In this document: positions 36,187 through 45,900 of the stretch, one piece after another
Layout: each line of letters starts with the position of its first letter
Position numbering within the stretch: position 1 is the first letter of the stretch
NCBI RefSeq assembly: GCF_000686725.1
Contig: NZ_KK366007.1
Span: forward strand, 478,323-542,322
Source: Clostridium akagii DSM 12554
GTDB lineage: Bacteria; Bacillota; Clostridia; Clostridiales; Clostridiaceae
Direction of reading: 5' to 3'
Length of the DNA: 64,000 bases
Notes under the pieces: model-generated
Database searches by the model: none
Told to the model about the DNA's origin: nothing
The model's input: the letters and a program-made list of their open reading frames with translations, nothing else
Made by a program: the position numbers and the translations under genes

Positions 36187-37550
36187 TGTTGCACTTAGGG
36201 CTAGTTCATTATGTTTATTTAGGACTAATAGTATGTATAATAGGCATAATGTTCTCAAAAAAGGATGTAATTTTGCCATGTATTTTAGGAATCCTAATAA
36301 TTGGATTTATATATAGTGGTAGTATTGTGTCATCAGTACAAATTGTATATACAGCCATAGTTGTTTCTGGAAGAGAATTTATAGAAATTGTAATAATTAT
36401 AGCATTAGTTAATGCAATGTCTAAGGCTATAAATAGTCTAGGTGCAGATGAAATAATGATAAAACCCATAAGCAAACTTATGATTAATGAAAAAATAGCT
36501 TTTTTTGTTTTGGGATTTACAATGTTAGGATTTTCATGGTTTCTATGGCCATCTCCGGCAATAGCTTTCATAGGCCCACTTATGGTTCCAGCAGCAATAA
36601 AAAGCGGACTAGAACCAATTTGGGCAGCAGTTAGCTTGGACTTATTTGGTAATGGAATAGCTTTATCAAGTGATTATTTCATACAAGGGGCACCTTCAAT
36701 AACAGCTAAAGCCGCAGGAATTAAAAACCCATTTGAAATAGTGAAAGCCGAATTTTTAATGTGGATGGTAATTTCTATTGTAGTATTGGTTACTTCCAGC
36801 ATTATAATGAGCAGAAGTAATAAAGGCAGAGGGAAAAATAACAATATTAACGAAGTTACCACAACATATAAACACAGTTTTAGCAGTAGATTTATTGCAA
36901 TATTTACATATGTGTTTTTTGCAGTAGATATTGTTATTATGTATGTATACAAATTAAAGGGTAGTGAAGCAACTTCTTTGATTGGTGGCACAGCTATAGT
37001 TATAATGTTATTATGTGTTCTTATAAAGTGTGGCATAAAAAATTCATTGGGGCAAATTACGGTGCTTATAAGGGAAGGATTCATGTTCAGTATAAAAATT
37101 TTTTCGCCAATTATTATAATAGGGGCATTTTTCTTTCTAGGTAGCAAAGAGACGGCGCAAGAAATTCTAGGCTCAGGAACAAATGGAATCTTAACGGATG
37201 TAGGTATGTATGTATCACAAAACATTCCAATGAATAAATTTTCAGTAGTAATAATTCAAGCTTTAATTAGTGGTCTTTTAGGAGTTGGAGGATCAGGATT
37301 CTCAGGTCTACCATTAGTAGGAACTTTAGCACAAGTATTTTCATCAGCTGTGAATGTTAATAGAGCAGGCATGGCAGCCCTTGGTCAAATAATAACAATT
37401 TGGGTAGGTGGTGGAACTATAATTCCATGGAGTGTTATTCCTGCCGCAGCAATTTGTAATGTGGAACCTTTTGATGTGGTGAAAAAAAATATATTGCCTG
37501 TGTCTTTAGGGTTAGTAGCTACAGTAATTATTGCAATGTCCATATTGTAA
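36186..37550 (+). CDS. Multi-spanning membrane transporter
   Basis: A 454-residue hydrophobic protein with about 11-12 membrane segments. Conserved-looking loops include FLWPSPAIAFIGPLMVPAA, GNGIALSSDYFIQGAPSITAKAAG and GVGGSGFSGLPLVGTLAQVF, the style of ion-coupled carboxylate transporters. No exact family was recognised. Its ATG overlaps the activase stop by one base, so it is cotranscribed and may import the substrate of, or export the product of, the three soluble proteins. Confidence 0.75.
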   Translation: MLHLGLVHYVYLGLIVCIIGIMFSKKDVILPCILGILIIGFIYSGSIVSSVQIVYTAIVVSGREFIEIVIIIALVNAMSKAINSLGADEIMIKPISKLMINEKIAFFVLGFTMLGFSWFLWPSPAIAFIGPLMVPAAIKSGLEPIWAAVSLDLFGNGIALSSDYFIQGAPSITAKAAGIKNPFEIVKAEFLMWMVISIVVLVTSSIIMSRSNKGRGKNNNINEVTTTYKHSFSSRFIAIFTYVFFAVDIVIMYVYKLKGSEATSLIGGTAIVIMLLCVLIKCGIKNSLGQITVLIREGFMFSIKIFSPIIIIGAFFFLGSKETAQEILGSGTNGILTDVGMYVSQNIPMNKFSVVIIQALISGLLGVGGSGFSGLPLVGTLAQVFSSAVNVNRAGMAALGQIITIWVGGGTIIPWSVIPAAAICNVEPFDVVKKNILPVSLGLVATVIIAMSIL

Positions 37551-37552
37551 AT

Positions 37553-37611
37553 TAGGCATATTCAAAAGGATAGCTAGTGAGTATTCTAGTGTTCCTTTTG
37601 AATATGCCTAA
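37553..37611 (+). terminator. Terminator of the activase operon
   Basis: An 18 bp stem (TAGGCATATTCAAAAGGA and complement) with a 22-base loop, directly after the transporter stop. Confidence 0.75.
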
Positions 37612-37689
37612 ATCTATTCGATATTATTCACATATGATTTATAAATTTCATATACTGTAAAGTGTTAATAATAAATTGAGGTGGATATT

Positions 37690-38835
37690 TTGGTAAATTA
37701 CGTAGTGAAAGCAGGAGATTCACCATGGTCTATTGCAAAGAAGTATGGTGTAAATTATAACGATATCGTTGCTATTAATGGACTTACCAATAGAAAAAAT
37801 TTGGTTATTGGAGAGAGCCTGCTTATACCTATAAATCAGAGTAAATACAGGGAAGAAATTGAAGTAAATGGATTTATTATTCCTACTACAACTGCTAGAG
37901 ATAAAGAGATTGTTGATCAGAATCAAAAATATTTAACCCTTATAACGCCATTTAGTTATCATGTGAATGAGAATGGAACATTAACAGATTTAAGGGATGA
38001 TACCATAATTAAAGAGGCTAAAAAATATAATGTATCCCCAATGTTATGTGTTGCAAATATTTCTAGTAGTGGTGGGTTTGATACAGAACTAATAGGACGA
38101 ATACTGAATGATAAGAACATACAAAATACTTTAATAAACAATATAATTAATACTTTAAAGCGAAAAGGCTTAGGTGGAGTAATTGTTGATTTTGAAAGAA
38201 TTCCACCTAAGGATAGGCAAAATTATAATGACTTTTTGCAAGAGTTAGTTAGAAGAGTACATGCAGCTGGTAAGTATTTAGTAGGAACTGCATTGGCACC
38301 AAAACAATCATCAGTTCAGACAGGACCATGGTATGAAGCTCATGACTATGAAGCTCACGGCAAAATAGTGGATTTTGTGATACTCATGACATATGAATGG
38401 GGATGGTCAGGTGGCCCACCAAGAGCTGTAGCACCAATAAATGAGGTTATAAAAGTTTTGAATTATGCAGTTTCAGTAATACCAAGCTATAAAATAATGA
38501 TGGGAGTACCATATTACGGATACGATTGGAAACTTCCATTCGTTCAGGGAGGACCCTTTGCAGAGGCTCTAGGAAATCAAGAAGCCGTAATAAGAGCTGA
38601 AAAATATGGAGCAAATATTAAATACGATGTAATATCTCAATCTCCGTTTTACAACTACATGGATGAAAACAGAGTTATGAGAGTGGTGTGGTTCGAAGAT
38701 TCTAGAAGTATGATGGCAAAGTTCAACTTAGTCATAAAATATGGCTTAAGGGGAGTAAGTTATTGGGTTCTAGGCAAACCATTTCCACAGAATTGGGCAT
38801 TACTTAATAGTATGTTTAGAGTTAAAAAGCTTTAG
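37690..38835 (+). CDS. LysM-GH18 spore peptidoglycan hydrolase (SleL/YaaH-like)
   Basis: About 381 residues: one LysM domain (VNYVVKAGDSPWSIAKKYG, residues 1-50) and a GH18 catalytic domain. The catalytic motif is GGVIVDFERIPP (D-F-E with the acid glutamate), with ILMTYEWGWSGGPP and MMGVPYYGYDWKLP as substrate-cleft parts. SleL relatives are N-acetylglucosaminidases acting on cortex fragments. They often have two LysM domains; here there is one. The TTG at 37690 fits the GAGGTGG site better than GTG at 37681. Its 3' end is the template of seven degenerate copies further right. Confidence 0.9.
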   Translation: MVNYVVKAGDSPWSIAKKYGVNYNDIVAINGLTNRKNLVIGESLLIPINQSKYREEIEVNGFIIPTTTARDKEIVDQNQKYLTLITPFSYHVNENGTLTDLRDDTIIKEAKKYNVSPMLCVANISSSGGFDTELIGRILNDKNIQNTLINNIINTLKRKGLGGVIVDFERIPPKDRQNYNDFLQELVRRVHAAGKYLVGTALAPKQSSVQTGPWYEAHDYEAHGKIVDFVILMTYEWGWSGGPPRAVAPINEVIKVLNYAVSVIPSYKIMMGVPYYGYDWKLPFVQGGPFAEALGNQEAVIRAEKYGANIKYDVISQSPFYNYMDENRVMRVVWFEDSRSMMAKFNLVIKYGLRGVSYWVLGKPFPQNWALLNSMFRVKKL

Positions 38836-38930
38836 GTGAAAATTTAATATATATTTAGTTCTGAAGACATCAAATAATTTTTTGATGTCTTGTTTATTTT
38901 TTGAAAATGTTATTCCAAAGCTTGGTAAAT
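38402..38930 (+). repeat. GH18 3'-end repeat, copy A (intact, in situ)
   Basis: The last ~435 bp of the GH18 gene plus ~95 bp downstream, including a terminator hairpin AGACATCAAATAA.. / ..TTTGATGTCT at 38865-38890. This is the full-length reference for the repeats B-H that follow. The sequence shared with later copies ends near AATAATGCT at about 38936, where cargo begins. Confidence 0.95.
38865..38890 (+). terminator. Terminator of the GH18 gene
   Basis: AGACATCAAA and TTTGATGTCT arms with a T-rich tail. Identical or near-identical hairpins recur at 48780, 53419, 60030 and 63104 within repeat copies D, E, G and H. Confidence 0.8.
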
Positions 38931-38931
38931 A

Positions 38932-39930
38932 ATGCTGGGGGAGGATCGTGTTACTTTAGTCTATAATTTCATCCTAAAAGTCAATTTAGCTGGCATAAAA
39001 GATATATGGACACAAGAAAAAATTAGTTTAACTAATCTACAAGCCGAACAAATACTAACTTTTGTGGATTCAATTAATGAAGTTCAGCCATTACAGGCAA
39101 GAATGAGAAAATATTTAAGTGCTGCAGCCAACGTGGTATTTGCAACTGGAGAAAATAGTCTTAAGCAAGTTGTTAAATGCTTGGAGGACCATGTAACAAG
39201 AACTTTTTATATTAGTAAACTTTTAGATGAAGAAAAACAATATCTGGAAGATAAAATAAAATTGCTACAGGATTTAGATGAATATTCAAAAACAACTAAA
39301 AACAATTGAATAGCTAAGATTATAGGTACCAAAGACGATAGAATCCACGGTATATTAGATAGAATAAGTTTATTGAGAGAAGACTTCAAGTTGAAGTATA
39401 TGTTCAACAAAGGATCAAAAGGTAATATGGATTTTGCTGAAGAATTATAGAAAGGCAAAACTATAATAATTAGGATGCCACAGGATGCATTTAAAAAGCA
39501 CTCTAAGAATGTAATTGTAACGTTTTTATTAAGTAAAATATGGATAGCTACAGAAATAAGAGGGAAGTGGAACAAACAACCTAGAGCAACACATATCAGT
39601 ATTGATGAAATATTCCAGACTAAAACGGCTATGAAAATGCTAGCCAATGATGAAATATTACCTCAAACAAGAAAGTTTGGATGTAAGTTTATTTTAAGTT
39701 GTCAGTACACAGATCAGATAGACATACTTATGGAAACTCTAGTTGGAGCAGGTGCTTCATTCATGTTTATGGGTGGTACTTCAGAAAAAGATTTTAAAAA
39801 ATTTGAGAGTAAATTGGATGGATTCGAATTTGAGGATCTGAGAGATATGGAAAAATGGCATAGCTTAAACTTAGTATATTACTCAGGTGGTTATGCTAAT
39901 TTTATATCTAAATTGCCATCAATAAAATAA
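38932..39930 (+). pseudogene. Conjugation-type ATPase, 5'-deleted and with two in-frame stops
   Basis: One reading frame from 38932 to 39930 encodes parts of a VirD4/TraG/HerA-like ATPase: LSAAANVVFATGENSLKQVV, LREDFKLKYMFNKGSKGN, HISIDEIFQ (Walker B-like) and SCQYTDQIDIL. It is interrupted by TGA at 39307 and TAG at 39448, and the Walker A part is absent. A second remnant with matching ends and the missing Walker A lies at 48965-49400. Together they indicate an old mobile-plasmid ATPase gene in decay. Confidence 0.75.
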
Positions 39931-40284
39931 TTAAATTGATTATTTTTATACTCATTTTTTAAAGCCCTAAATTTGGCTAATTAAAATTGTGTGGTTTTAT
40001 AAGAAATTTATGAATTATTAAATAGCATAATATATATAAATTACATTGGAAATAACAGCTTTTTTAGATTTTCTATTTTAAAGTTCTGTGAAAAAGTTAA
40101 GTTAAAATTAATATTAAAATTTAAAGTATAAACTATAAAATACTGCTTGATTAACATAGTTAAAGCAGAAATAAATAATATAAAACATAATAAGGATTTT
40201 GTTAAAATGGCTAATAAAAAATAAGAATAAGGAGTAGAAAATACTGCAAAAGACAGTTGATATTTTAATACAATATATATTTCT

Positions 40285-40375
40285 AGTATACGGAGGAAAT
40301 ACGGAAGCGTTAAAATATGGCACGGAAGAAATACGAAAATTCAAAATAAAATACGGAAAACATACGAAAATTCAC
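40285..40375 (+). repeat. Iteron-like direct repeats
   Basis: Six ATACGGA-type half-sites with ACG at 40290, 40301, 40322, 40333, 40353 and 40364, i.e. three pairs 11 bp apart, the pairs 31-32 bp apart. Units 2 and 3 also share ATACGAAAATTCA. Such helically phased repeats are typical of plasmid origins or relaxosome binding sites. The stretch 39931-40284 before it shows nothing else. Confidence 0.65.
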
Positions 40376-40396
40376 TAAAATATGATACCACTATTT

Positions 40397-40425
40397 TGCT
40401 AGGCTAGGCTTTGCCTAGCCTAGCA
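40397..40425 (+). other. Perfect 13 bp hairpin next to iterons (possible oriT or ori element)
   Basis: TGCTAGGCTAGGC and its exact complement around a TTT loop. It is the only GC-rich spot nearby, sits 30 bp after the iteron-like repeats and 125 bp before two small DNA-binding-type genes. This layout fits an origin of transfer or replication of a mobilisable plasmid. It also could be a terminator, but no T-run follows. Confidence 0.5.
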
Positions 40426-40550
40426 CCCCTGTGATAGCAAAAACTCCTTATGCTCATCAGGATTCTTGGGGTATAGCTTTTCATTTAAATTTATTAATAA
40501 AATTTATAATAGTAACAAAGTAAAAAAACAATTAAAAGGAAGGTTTAAAA

Positions 40551-40793
40551 GTGGATATAATAATTAGAAATCTTGATGTAAAGTCTGTGGCAAAGTTGGA
40601 TGAAATGGCAAAAAAGAAAGGAATATCACGCCAAGAGTTTTTGAAAAATTATATTGAGACTTTAAGTGTACTAGATACCATAAGAGAAAATGATAATAGA
40701 TATATAGATTTAGTAAATCAAATGGCCTTTGTAATTAAAGAAAATACCAATGTATTATCACAAATTAGAATTGATTTTATATTAGAAGATTGA
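40551..40793 (+). CDS. Small ribbon-helix-helix (CopG-like) protein
   Basis: 80 residues. The N-terminus IIIRNLDVKSVAKLDEMAKKKGISRQEFLKNYIE is a ribbon-helix-helix DNA-binding pattern, followed by a helical tail. It starts at GTG with AAAGGAAGG upstream. With the next gene and the iteron/hairpin region it looks like a plasmid copy-control or relaxosome accessory gene. Confidence 0.75.
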   Translation: MDIIIRNLDVKSVAKLDEMAKKKGISRQEFLKNYIETLSVLDTIRENDNRYIDLVNQMAFVIKENTNVLSQIRIDFILED

Positions 40794-40812
40794 TAAATTG
40801 GAGGATAGGTAT

Positions 40813-41163
40813 ATGGCTACTGAAAGAAAAAGAAAAGAATATCAATTAATGCAGGAGGATATTGATTACATAAATGAAATTGCTAAAAAGTATAGAATTA
40901 GACCAGCCGATGCATTGTCAAAAATTATAAGTGAACATAAAGATCCTGATGCAAATAAAATGGAAAACACAATGAAAAAAATATTGTTAGGCGTAAACAA
41001 AATAAACAAGCTATCAGAAATTCAACTAGAGATTAGTAACTCCGTTTGTTTAAAGGAGAATTATTCATATCAAAACGAGATTTTACATGTGATTTGCTTT
41101 CAAAAGCTTACGAGGAAGTACAAAAAAATTGCTGGTGAAAGCATTAAAAAGTTCAATAGATAA
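40813..41163 (+). CDS. Small plasmid-type DNA-binding protein (MobC-like, tentative)
   Basis: 116 residues, highly basic at both ends, with a helical region YQLMQEDIDYINEIAKKYRIRPADALSKII like a ribbon-helix-helix dimerisation unit. GGAGG lies 8 bases before the ATG at 40813. It is the second gene of the small pair after the iterons. Likely role in plasmid mobilisation or partition, inferred from context. Confidence 0.6.
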   Translation: MATERKRKEYQLMQEDIDYINEIAKKYRIRPADALSKIISEHKDPDANKMENTMKKILLGVNKINKLSEIQLEISNSVCLKENYSYQNEILHVICFQKLTRKYKKIAGESIKKFNR

Positions 41164-42004
41164 TGAGGAGAAAATATGATAGGTGCAGTCATATTTCGAA
41201 ATTGGTTACCAAGGACAATTAAAAAAATTTTCAGGTAGACTCATAAAAATACAGCTATTAATAATCCCGAAATAAAACAAAATAAATGCGGTTATGGTTT
41301 ATAATTTTGTTATAACATGGTTCTATAGATAGATTGTTTTGTATTATTCATAAAATACAAATTGGAAAACAGTATTGATATTATGATCATTTTATAGAAC
41401 AACTATTGTAAATTTCCCAATAGTACTTAAGTGATGAATGAAAGAAATATGTTAAGTCTAGTAATAATATAAAAGGTAGACCTAAGAATCTATCATTTGA
41501 AGTAATTTTTTTTATGAATTATAATAGTGGAAATAATATCATTTTAGGAGGAATATTCAAAAACATGTAGAAATATATACAATAGTAAATAATTTTTAGT
41601 GATAAGTGAGATGGAAATATGAAACCAAAAACCATTAGTTTTATATTTGCAGTAATAATTGCAGATATCTTTTATTGTAATAATAGATTAGGAGAAAATC
41701 ACAAAAAACATTTATATTGTGAAATTTCATATATAATAATATAGAACATATATTAAGTAAAACAAGGAATACATAAAAACCAGATCCAACAGTACGAGTT
41801 AGTTGAATTTGGAATATGGCTACATATGGGTGTGAAAATATTCAAAGAATAACAAGATATCATTAAGATAATCCATCAAGGCATAGTACTAGGAAAATTT
41901 TAGGCATGTTTGGATTTAAAGGATAGTTGTAATTAATATACTAAATGAAATACCGATATTGACAAAGTAAACAAGAATAGGATGTCTACGAACATAGTTG
42001 GTAA
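41164..42004. other. Gene-free decayed region
   Basis: About 840 bp without a convincing gene. Two short frames with fair ribosome-binding sites (from 41176, 20 codons; from 41619, about 41 codons) look like truncated gene starts. The TTAGGAGGAATATTCA stretch near 41543 resembles the leader of the small gene at 53000. It reads as debris of former cargo. Confidence 0.5.
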
Positions 42005-42366
42005 CCAAGATCTGTATCACCAATAAATGAAGGCGTAAAAGTTTTGAATTATTCAGTTGCAGTAATTCCAAGCTATAAAATAATGATGCAAGTGTCATAT
42101 AATAGATACGATTGGGAACTTTCATTCGTTCATGGTGGAATATTTGCAGAGGTTTTAGGAGATCAAGAAGCTGAAATAAGAGCTAAAAATATGTGGTGAA
42201 TATTAAATATAACGTAATATCTCAATCACCATTTTATAACTATATGATTGAAAATATAGTTATGAAGGTTGTCTGGTTTGAAGATTCCAGAAGTATGATG
42301 CCAAAGTTCAACTTAGTCACAAAATATGGCTTACGAAGGTTAAGTTATTGGGTTCTAGGTAAGCAA
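42005..42366 (+). repeat. GH18 3'-end repeat, copy B (degenerate)
   Basis: Matches the GH18 gene from CCAAGAKCTGTA.. to ..TATTGGGTTCTAGG. Many substitutions and a frameshift (AGCTAAAAATATGTGG replacing AGCTGAAAAATATGG) rule out a working product. The terminator part is missing. It is the most decayed long copy. Confidence 0.88.
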
Positions 42367-42579
42367 CTCCCTTTGTTCTTAACAGGTGAGAAACAAAGAT
42401 GATTTTATTAAGAATTATTATTGTGTAACTGTATGAAATCTCATTGTTTGAATGGCTACATTAACCTAAGGAAAAGATTGTATGCAAAACATTGAAATAT
42501 GTAATAGTTCAAAACAATATTTAACCTTTTCTATATAATAATTTATTTTTAAATAAAGTTAAAAAGGAAGTATGAAAAA

Positions 42580-44976
42580 ATGAAAAGAAATCATGGTAAA
42601 CTTCACCTAATTGCGATTACCTTTATTGGGCTAATTGTTATTAGTTTTATTAGTTGCTATCAAGTAAATGCGAGTACAGGCACAGAAGTTTCTGGACTTA
42701 TCTCTGTGAATACAACTTGGAGTCCACAAAATGGGCCATACATGATAACTGGCGATGTTTGTGTTGATAAAGGGGCTATTTTAAATATTGAAGCGGGAAC
42801 AGAGATAATTTTTAATGGAGATTATTACTTAAAAGTAGATGGAACGATTAATGCTAATGGTATATCTCAAAATCGTATCAAATTTATTTCTAATAATAAT
42901 GGCGGTAAAATAATGCTTGACAGTGATAATAATTCATTGAATTATAGTTCAATGAGCGGCATGGTTTGGGGAGTATTTTTATGTGATAATAGTTCATATA
43001 ACAAAATTGATAATTGCGTAATTAGAAACAATGTTTTTGGAATATATTCAAATTATAATAACTCGTTTAATGAAATTAAGAATTGCTCTATTAGCGAAAA
43101 TTCTAGTACAGGCATACAGTTCTTTAAACTTTGTACAAATAATGTTATAGATGATTGTACTATATTTAACCAAAAGAGTACTGATTCCATGAATCCTGGA
43201 TGTGGAATTCATTTTGATTATGGGAGTAACGATAATATTGTAAAAAACAGTTTTATATTTGGGAATAATTGTGGAGTCGATTTTTATCCAGATTGCACAG
43301 ATAATTCTATTACAAATAATGATATCCAAAAGAATACTATAGGAATAAATTTTCAAAATTACGGGTGGAAGTCATCTAATTTAACTAATATTAACAATAA
43401 TAACATATGTAATAACTATCAATATAATCTTATGTCTGGGCATAATGATTTGGGAATATATGCAAATAATAATTATTGGGGAACTTTGGACGAAAATCAA
43501 ATTAATAGTTCTATATATGACTTTTATGATGATTTTGATAGGACAAAAGTATTATTCAAACCATTTTTAATTAATTCTGCTCTTGTAACTCGACAAACAA
43601 ACCCAGTAATGAGTATTAGTTTAAGTGAGTCTCAAAAGAGTTTGAATTCAGGTGCATCCATGAATCTAATAGCGACAGTAAGTCCAATAGATGCAACCAA
43701 TAGTGATGTTAGTTGGTCAAGCAGTGATACATCAGTAGCGACAGTTGATAATGCAGGAAATGTAACTGCAGTCGGTAAAGGAACGGCAACAATAAAGGCA
43801 ATAACTGCAGATGGAGGATATACAGAAAGCTGCATAGTAACAGTAAGCAATTATACAGTTACGTTTAACAGTCAGGATGGAGATTCGTTAACAAGTAAGA
43901 TAGTAAACTATAATAATGTAATAACAGCACCTTCAATTCCAACTAGGAAGGGCTATATATTTGGAGGTTGGTACAAAGAGGCGGGTTGTATAAATGCATG
44001 GGACTTTGAAACAGATAAAGTAACTTCTGATACAGCACTGTATGCTAAGTGGACATCTAATGTAGTATCAGTTTCTTATCAATGCCATGTACAGAACATT
44101 GGATGGCAAACATTGGTTAGCAATGGTGCAGAAGCAGGAACTGATGGTAAGGCACTTAGAGTTGAGGCACTTAAAGTTAATTTAACAAATGCTCCAGCAG
44201 GTGCTCATGTAGATGTACAGGCACATGTGCAAAGTATAGGTTGGCAAAACATAGTTAAAGATGGACAGGAAGCAGGAACTGATGCTAAGGCACTTAGAGT
44301 TGAAGCTTTAAAATTAACATTAGAAAATATGCCAGGCTACTCAATACAGTATAGAACTCATGTTCAAAATATAGGTTGACAATCATGGGTTAGTGATGGA
44401 CAGGAAGCAGGTACAGATGGGAAATCACTACGTATAGAAGCTATAGAAATTAAGTTAGTAAAAATATCAGATAATTCTACAGTGGGTGTACAATATCAAG
44501 GACATGTACAACAGATAGGTTGGCAAACTTCAGTAACTAATGGCCAGATATCAGGTACAGAAGGTCAAGCACTTAGAGTAGAAGCACTTAAAATAGGTTT
44601 ATTAAACGCTCCAGTAGGAGCTAAGATAGAATATCAAACACATGTACAACAGATAGGTTGGCAAACACCTGTGACTGATAATGCAGAAGGTGGTACAGAT
44701 GGGAAGTCTTTAAGGGTTGAAGCTATAAAAATAGCTTTAGAAAATCTCCCAGGTTATTCTGTCCAATATAGAGCGCATGTACAAAGCATTGGATGGCAAC
44801 CATGGGCCAGTGATGGACAAGAAGCTGGTACAGATGGAAAGGCTTTAAGAATTGAAGCTATTGAAATTAGAATAGTAAAAACAGTAGATGGTAGTACTCC
44901 AACACCAGTATCATTTATAAAGAACGTAACATCAGTAGCATTAAATAAAACAATAAGTACATATACAAAGCACTAA
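42580..44976 (+). pseudogene. Secreted beta-helix/Ig/ChW-repeat surface protein with a nonsense codon
   Basis: One frame over 799 codons, cut by TGA at 44377. It has a signal peptide (1-32), a NosD-like right-handed beta-helix (about 50-340), a Big_2 Ig domain (345-425), an InlB-type B repeat (TVTFNSQDGDS...GYIFGGWYKEAG), then six clostridial hydrophobic W repeats (HVQNIGWQ...DGKALRVEAL). In five repeats the position is TGG; the third has TGA, so a W-to-stop change. The protein also ends abruptly at the start of a new Ig domain. Probably once a secreted cell-surface or carbohydrate-binding protein; the first 599 residues could still be made. Confidence 0.82.
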
Positions 44977-45074
44977 CACTTGGAACTTTTTTATATGTAT
45001 CAACTTTAGTGTTAATGAAAGGACAACATGCAATGGCGACAAAACTACGACTGTAGGCATCATATTTGGTAGCC

Positions 45075-45300
45075 ACCCAAAAACATTGGTTGACAGACAT
45101 TGGTTAACAATGGGATAGAAGCAGGAATAGTTGGAAAGGCACTTAGAGTTGAGACACTTAAAGTTAATTAAAAAATGCTTCAGTGGGTGTTCATGTAGGT
45201 GTACAGGGTAATGTTCAAAATATAGGTTCAAAAATATAATTGTTGATGGGTGGTAACCTGGGACAGATTGTAAAGATTTAAGGGTTTAAGCAATAAAAAT
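45075..45300 (+). pseudogene. Remnant of another ChW-repeat gene
   Basis: Scattered frames still spell ChW-repeat pieces: GGCACTTAGAGTTGAG (ALRVE), VHVGVQGNVQNIG-like, and TGGGACAGATTGTAAAG. Several frameshifts. It may be the lost 3' end of the preceding gene or a separate copy. Confidence 0.6.
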
Positions 45301-45423
45301 TATTCCATGCGATAGTATGTTTAGCCATATTTTAAACTTGTGACTCAAGATTGCTATATGTAAGGTATAGCTAAAATAAAGTCATGTTTTAATAGTTGCA
45401 ATTTAAACTTAAATAAATCAAAA

Positions 45424-45900
45424 CAGCTACTATTTAGACTGGGCAGGTGGGCCACCAAGAGCTGTAGCTCCAATAAATGAAGTTATAAAAGTTTTAAATT
45501 ATGCGGTATCTGTAATTCCAAGTTATAAAATAATGATGGGAGTACCATATTACGGATACGACTGGAAACTTCCATTCGTCCAGGGAGGACCATTTGCACA
45601 GGCTCTAGGAAATCAAGAAGCCGTTATAAGAGCAGCAAAATATGGAGCAAATATTAAATATGATGTAATATCACAATCCCCATTTTATAACTACATGGAT
45701 GAAAATAGAGTTATGAGAGTGGTGTGGTTTGAAGATTCTAGAAGCATGATGTCAAAGTTTAACTTAGTCACAAAATATGGTTTACGAGGGGTAAGTTATT
45801 GGGTTCTAGGCAAGCCATTTCCACAGAATTGGGTATTGCTCAATAGTATGTTTAGAGTTAAAAAGCTTTAGGTGAAAATTTAATATATATTTAGGACCAT
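45424..45900 (+). repeat. GH18 3'-end repeat, copy C (best preserved)
   Basis: Encodes an uninterrupted frame from DWAGGPPRAVAPINEV to the natural GH18 C-terminus FRVKKL and the stop; the first ATG in it is at 45530/45533, giving 112 residues without the catalytic motif. A working enzyme is not expected. The copy stops at ACCAT in the downstream region, where an IS element begins, so its terminator is lost. The 30 bp before it (AGCTACTATTTAGACTGG) are shared with copy D but not A. Confidence 0.92.

Noticed and set aside
40285-40375. The iteron-like repeats as a CRISPR array
   Set aside because: The repeated sites are about 10 bp with no unique spacers of even length and no cas genes.
45533-45871. 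A 112-codon frame in repeat copy C as an independent GH18 gene
   Set aside because: It lacks the LysM domain, the catalytic D-x-E motif and a ribosome-binding site. It is a copy of the 3' end of the gene at 37690.
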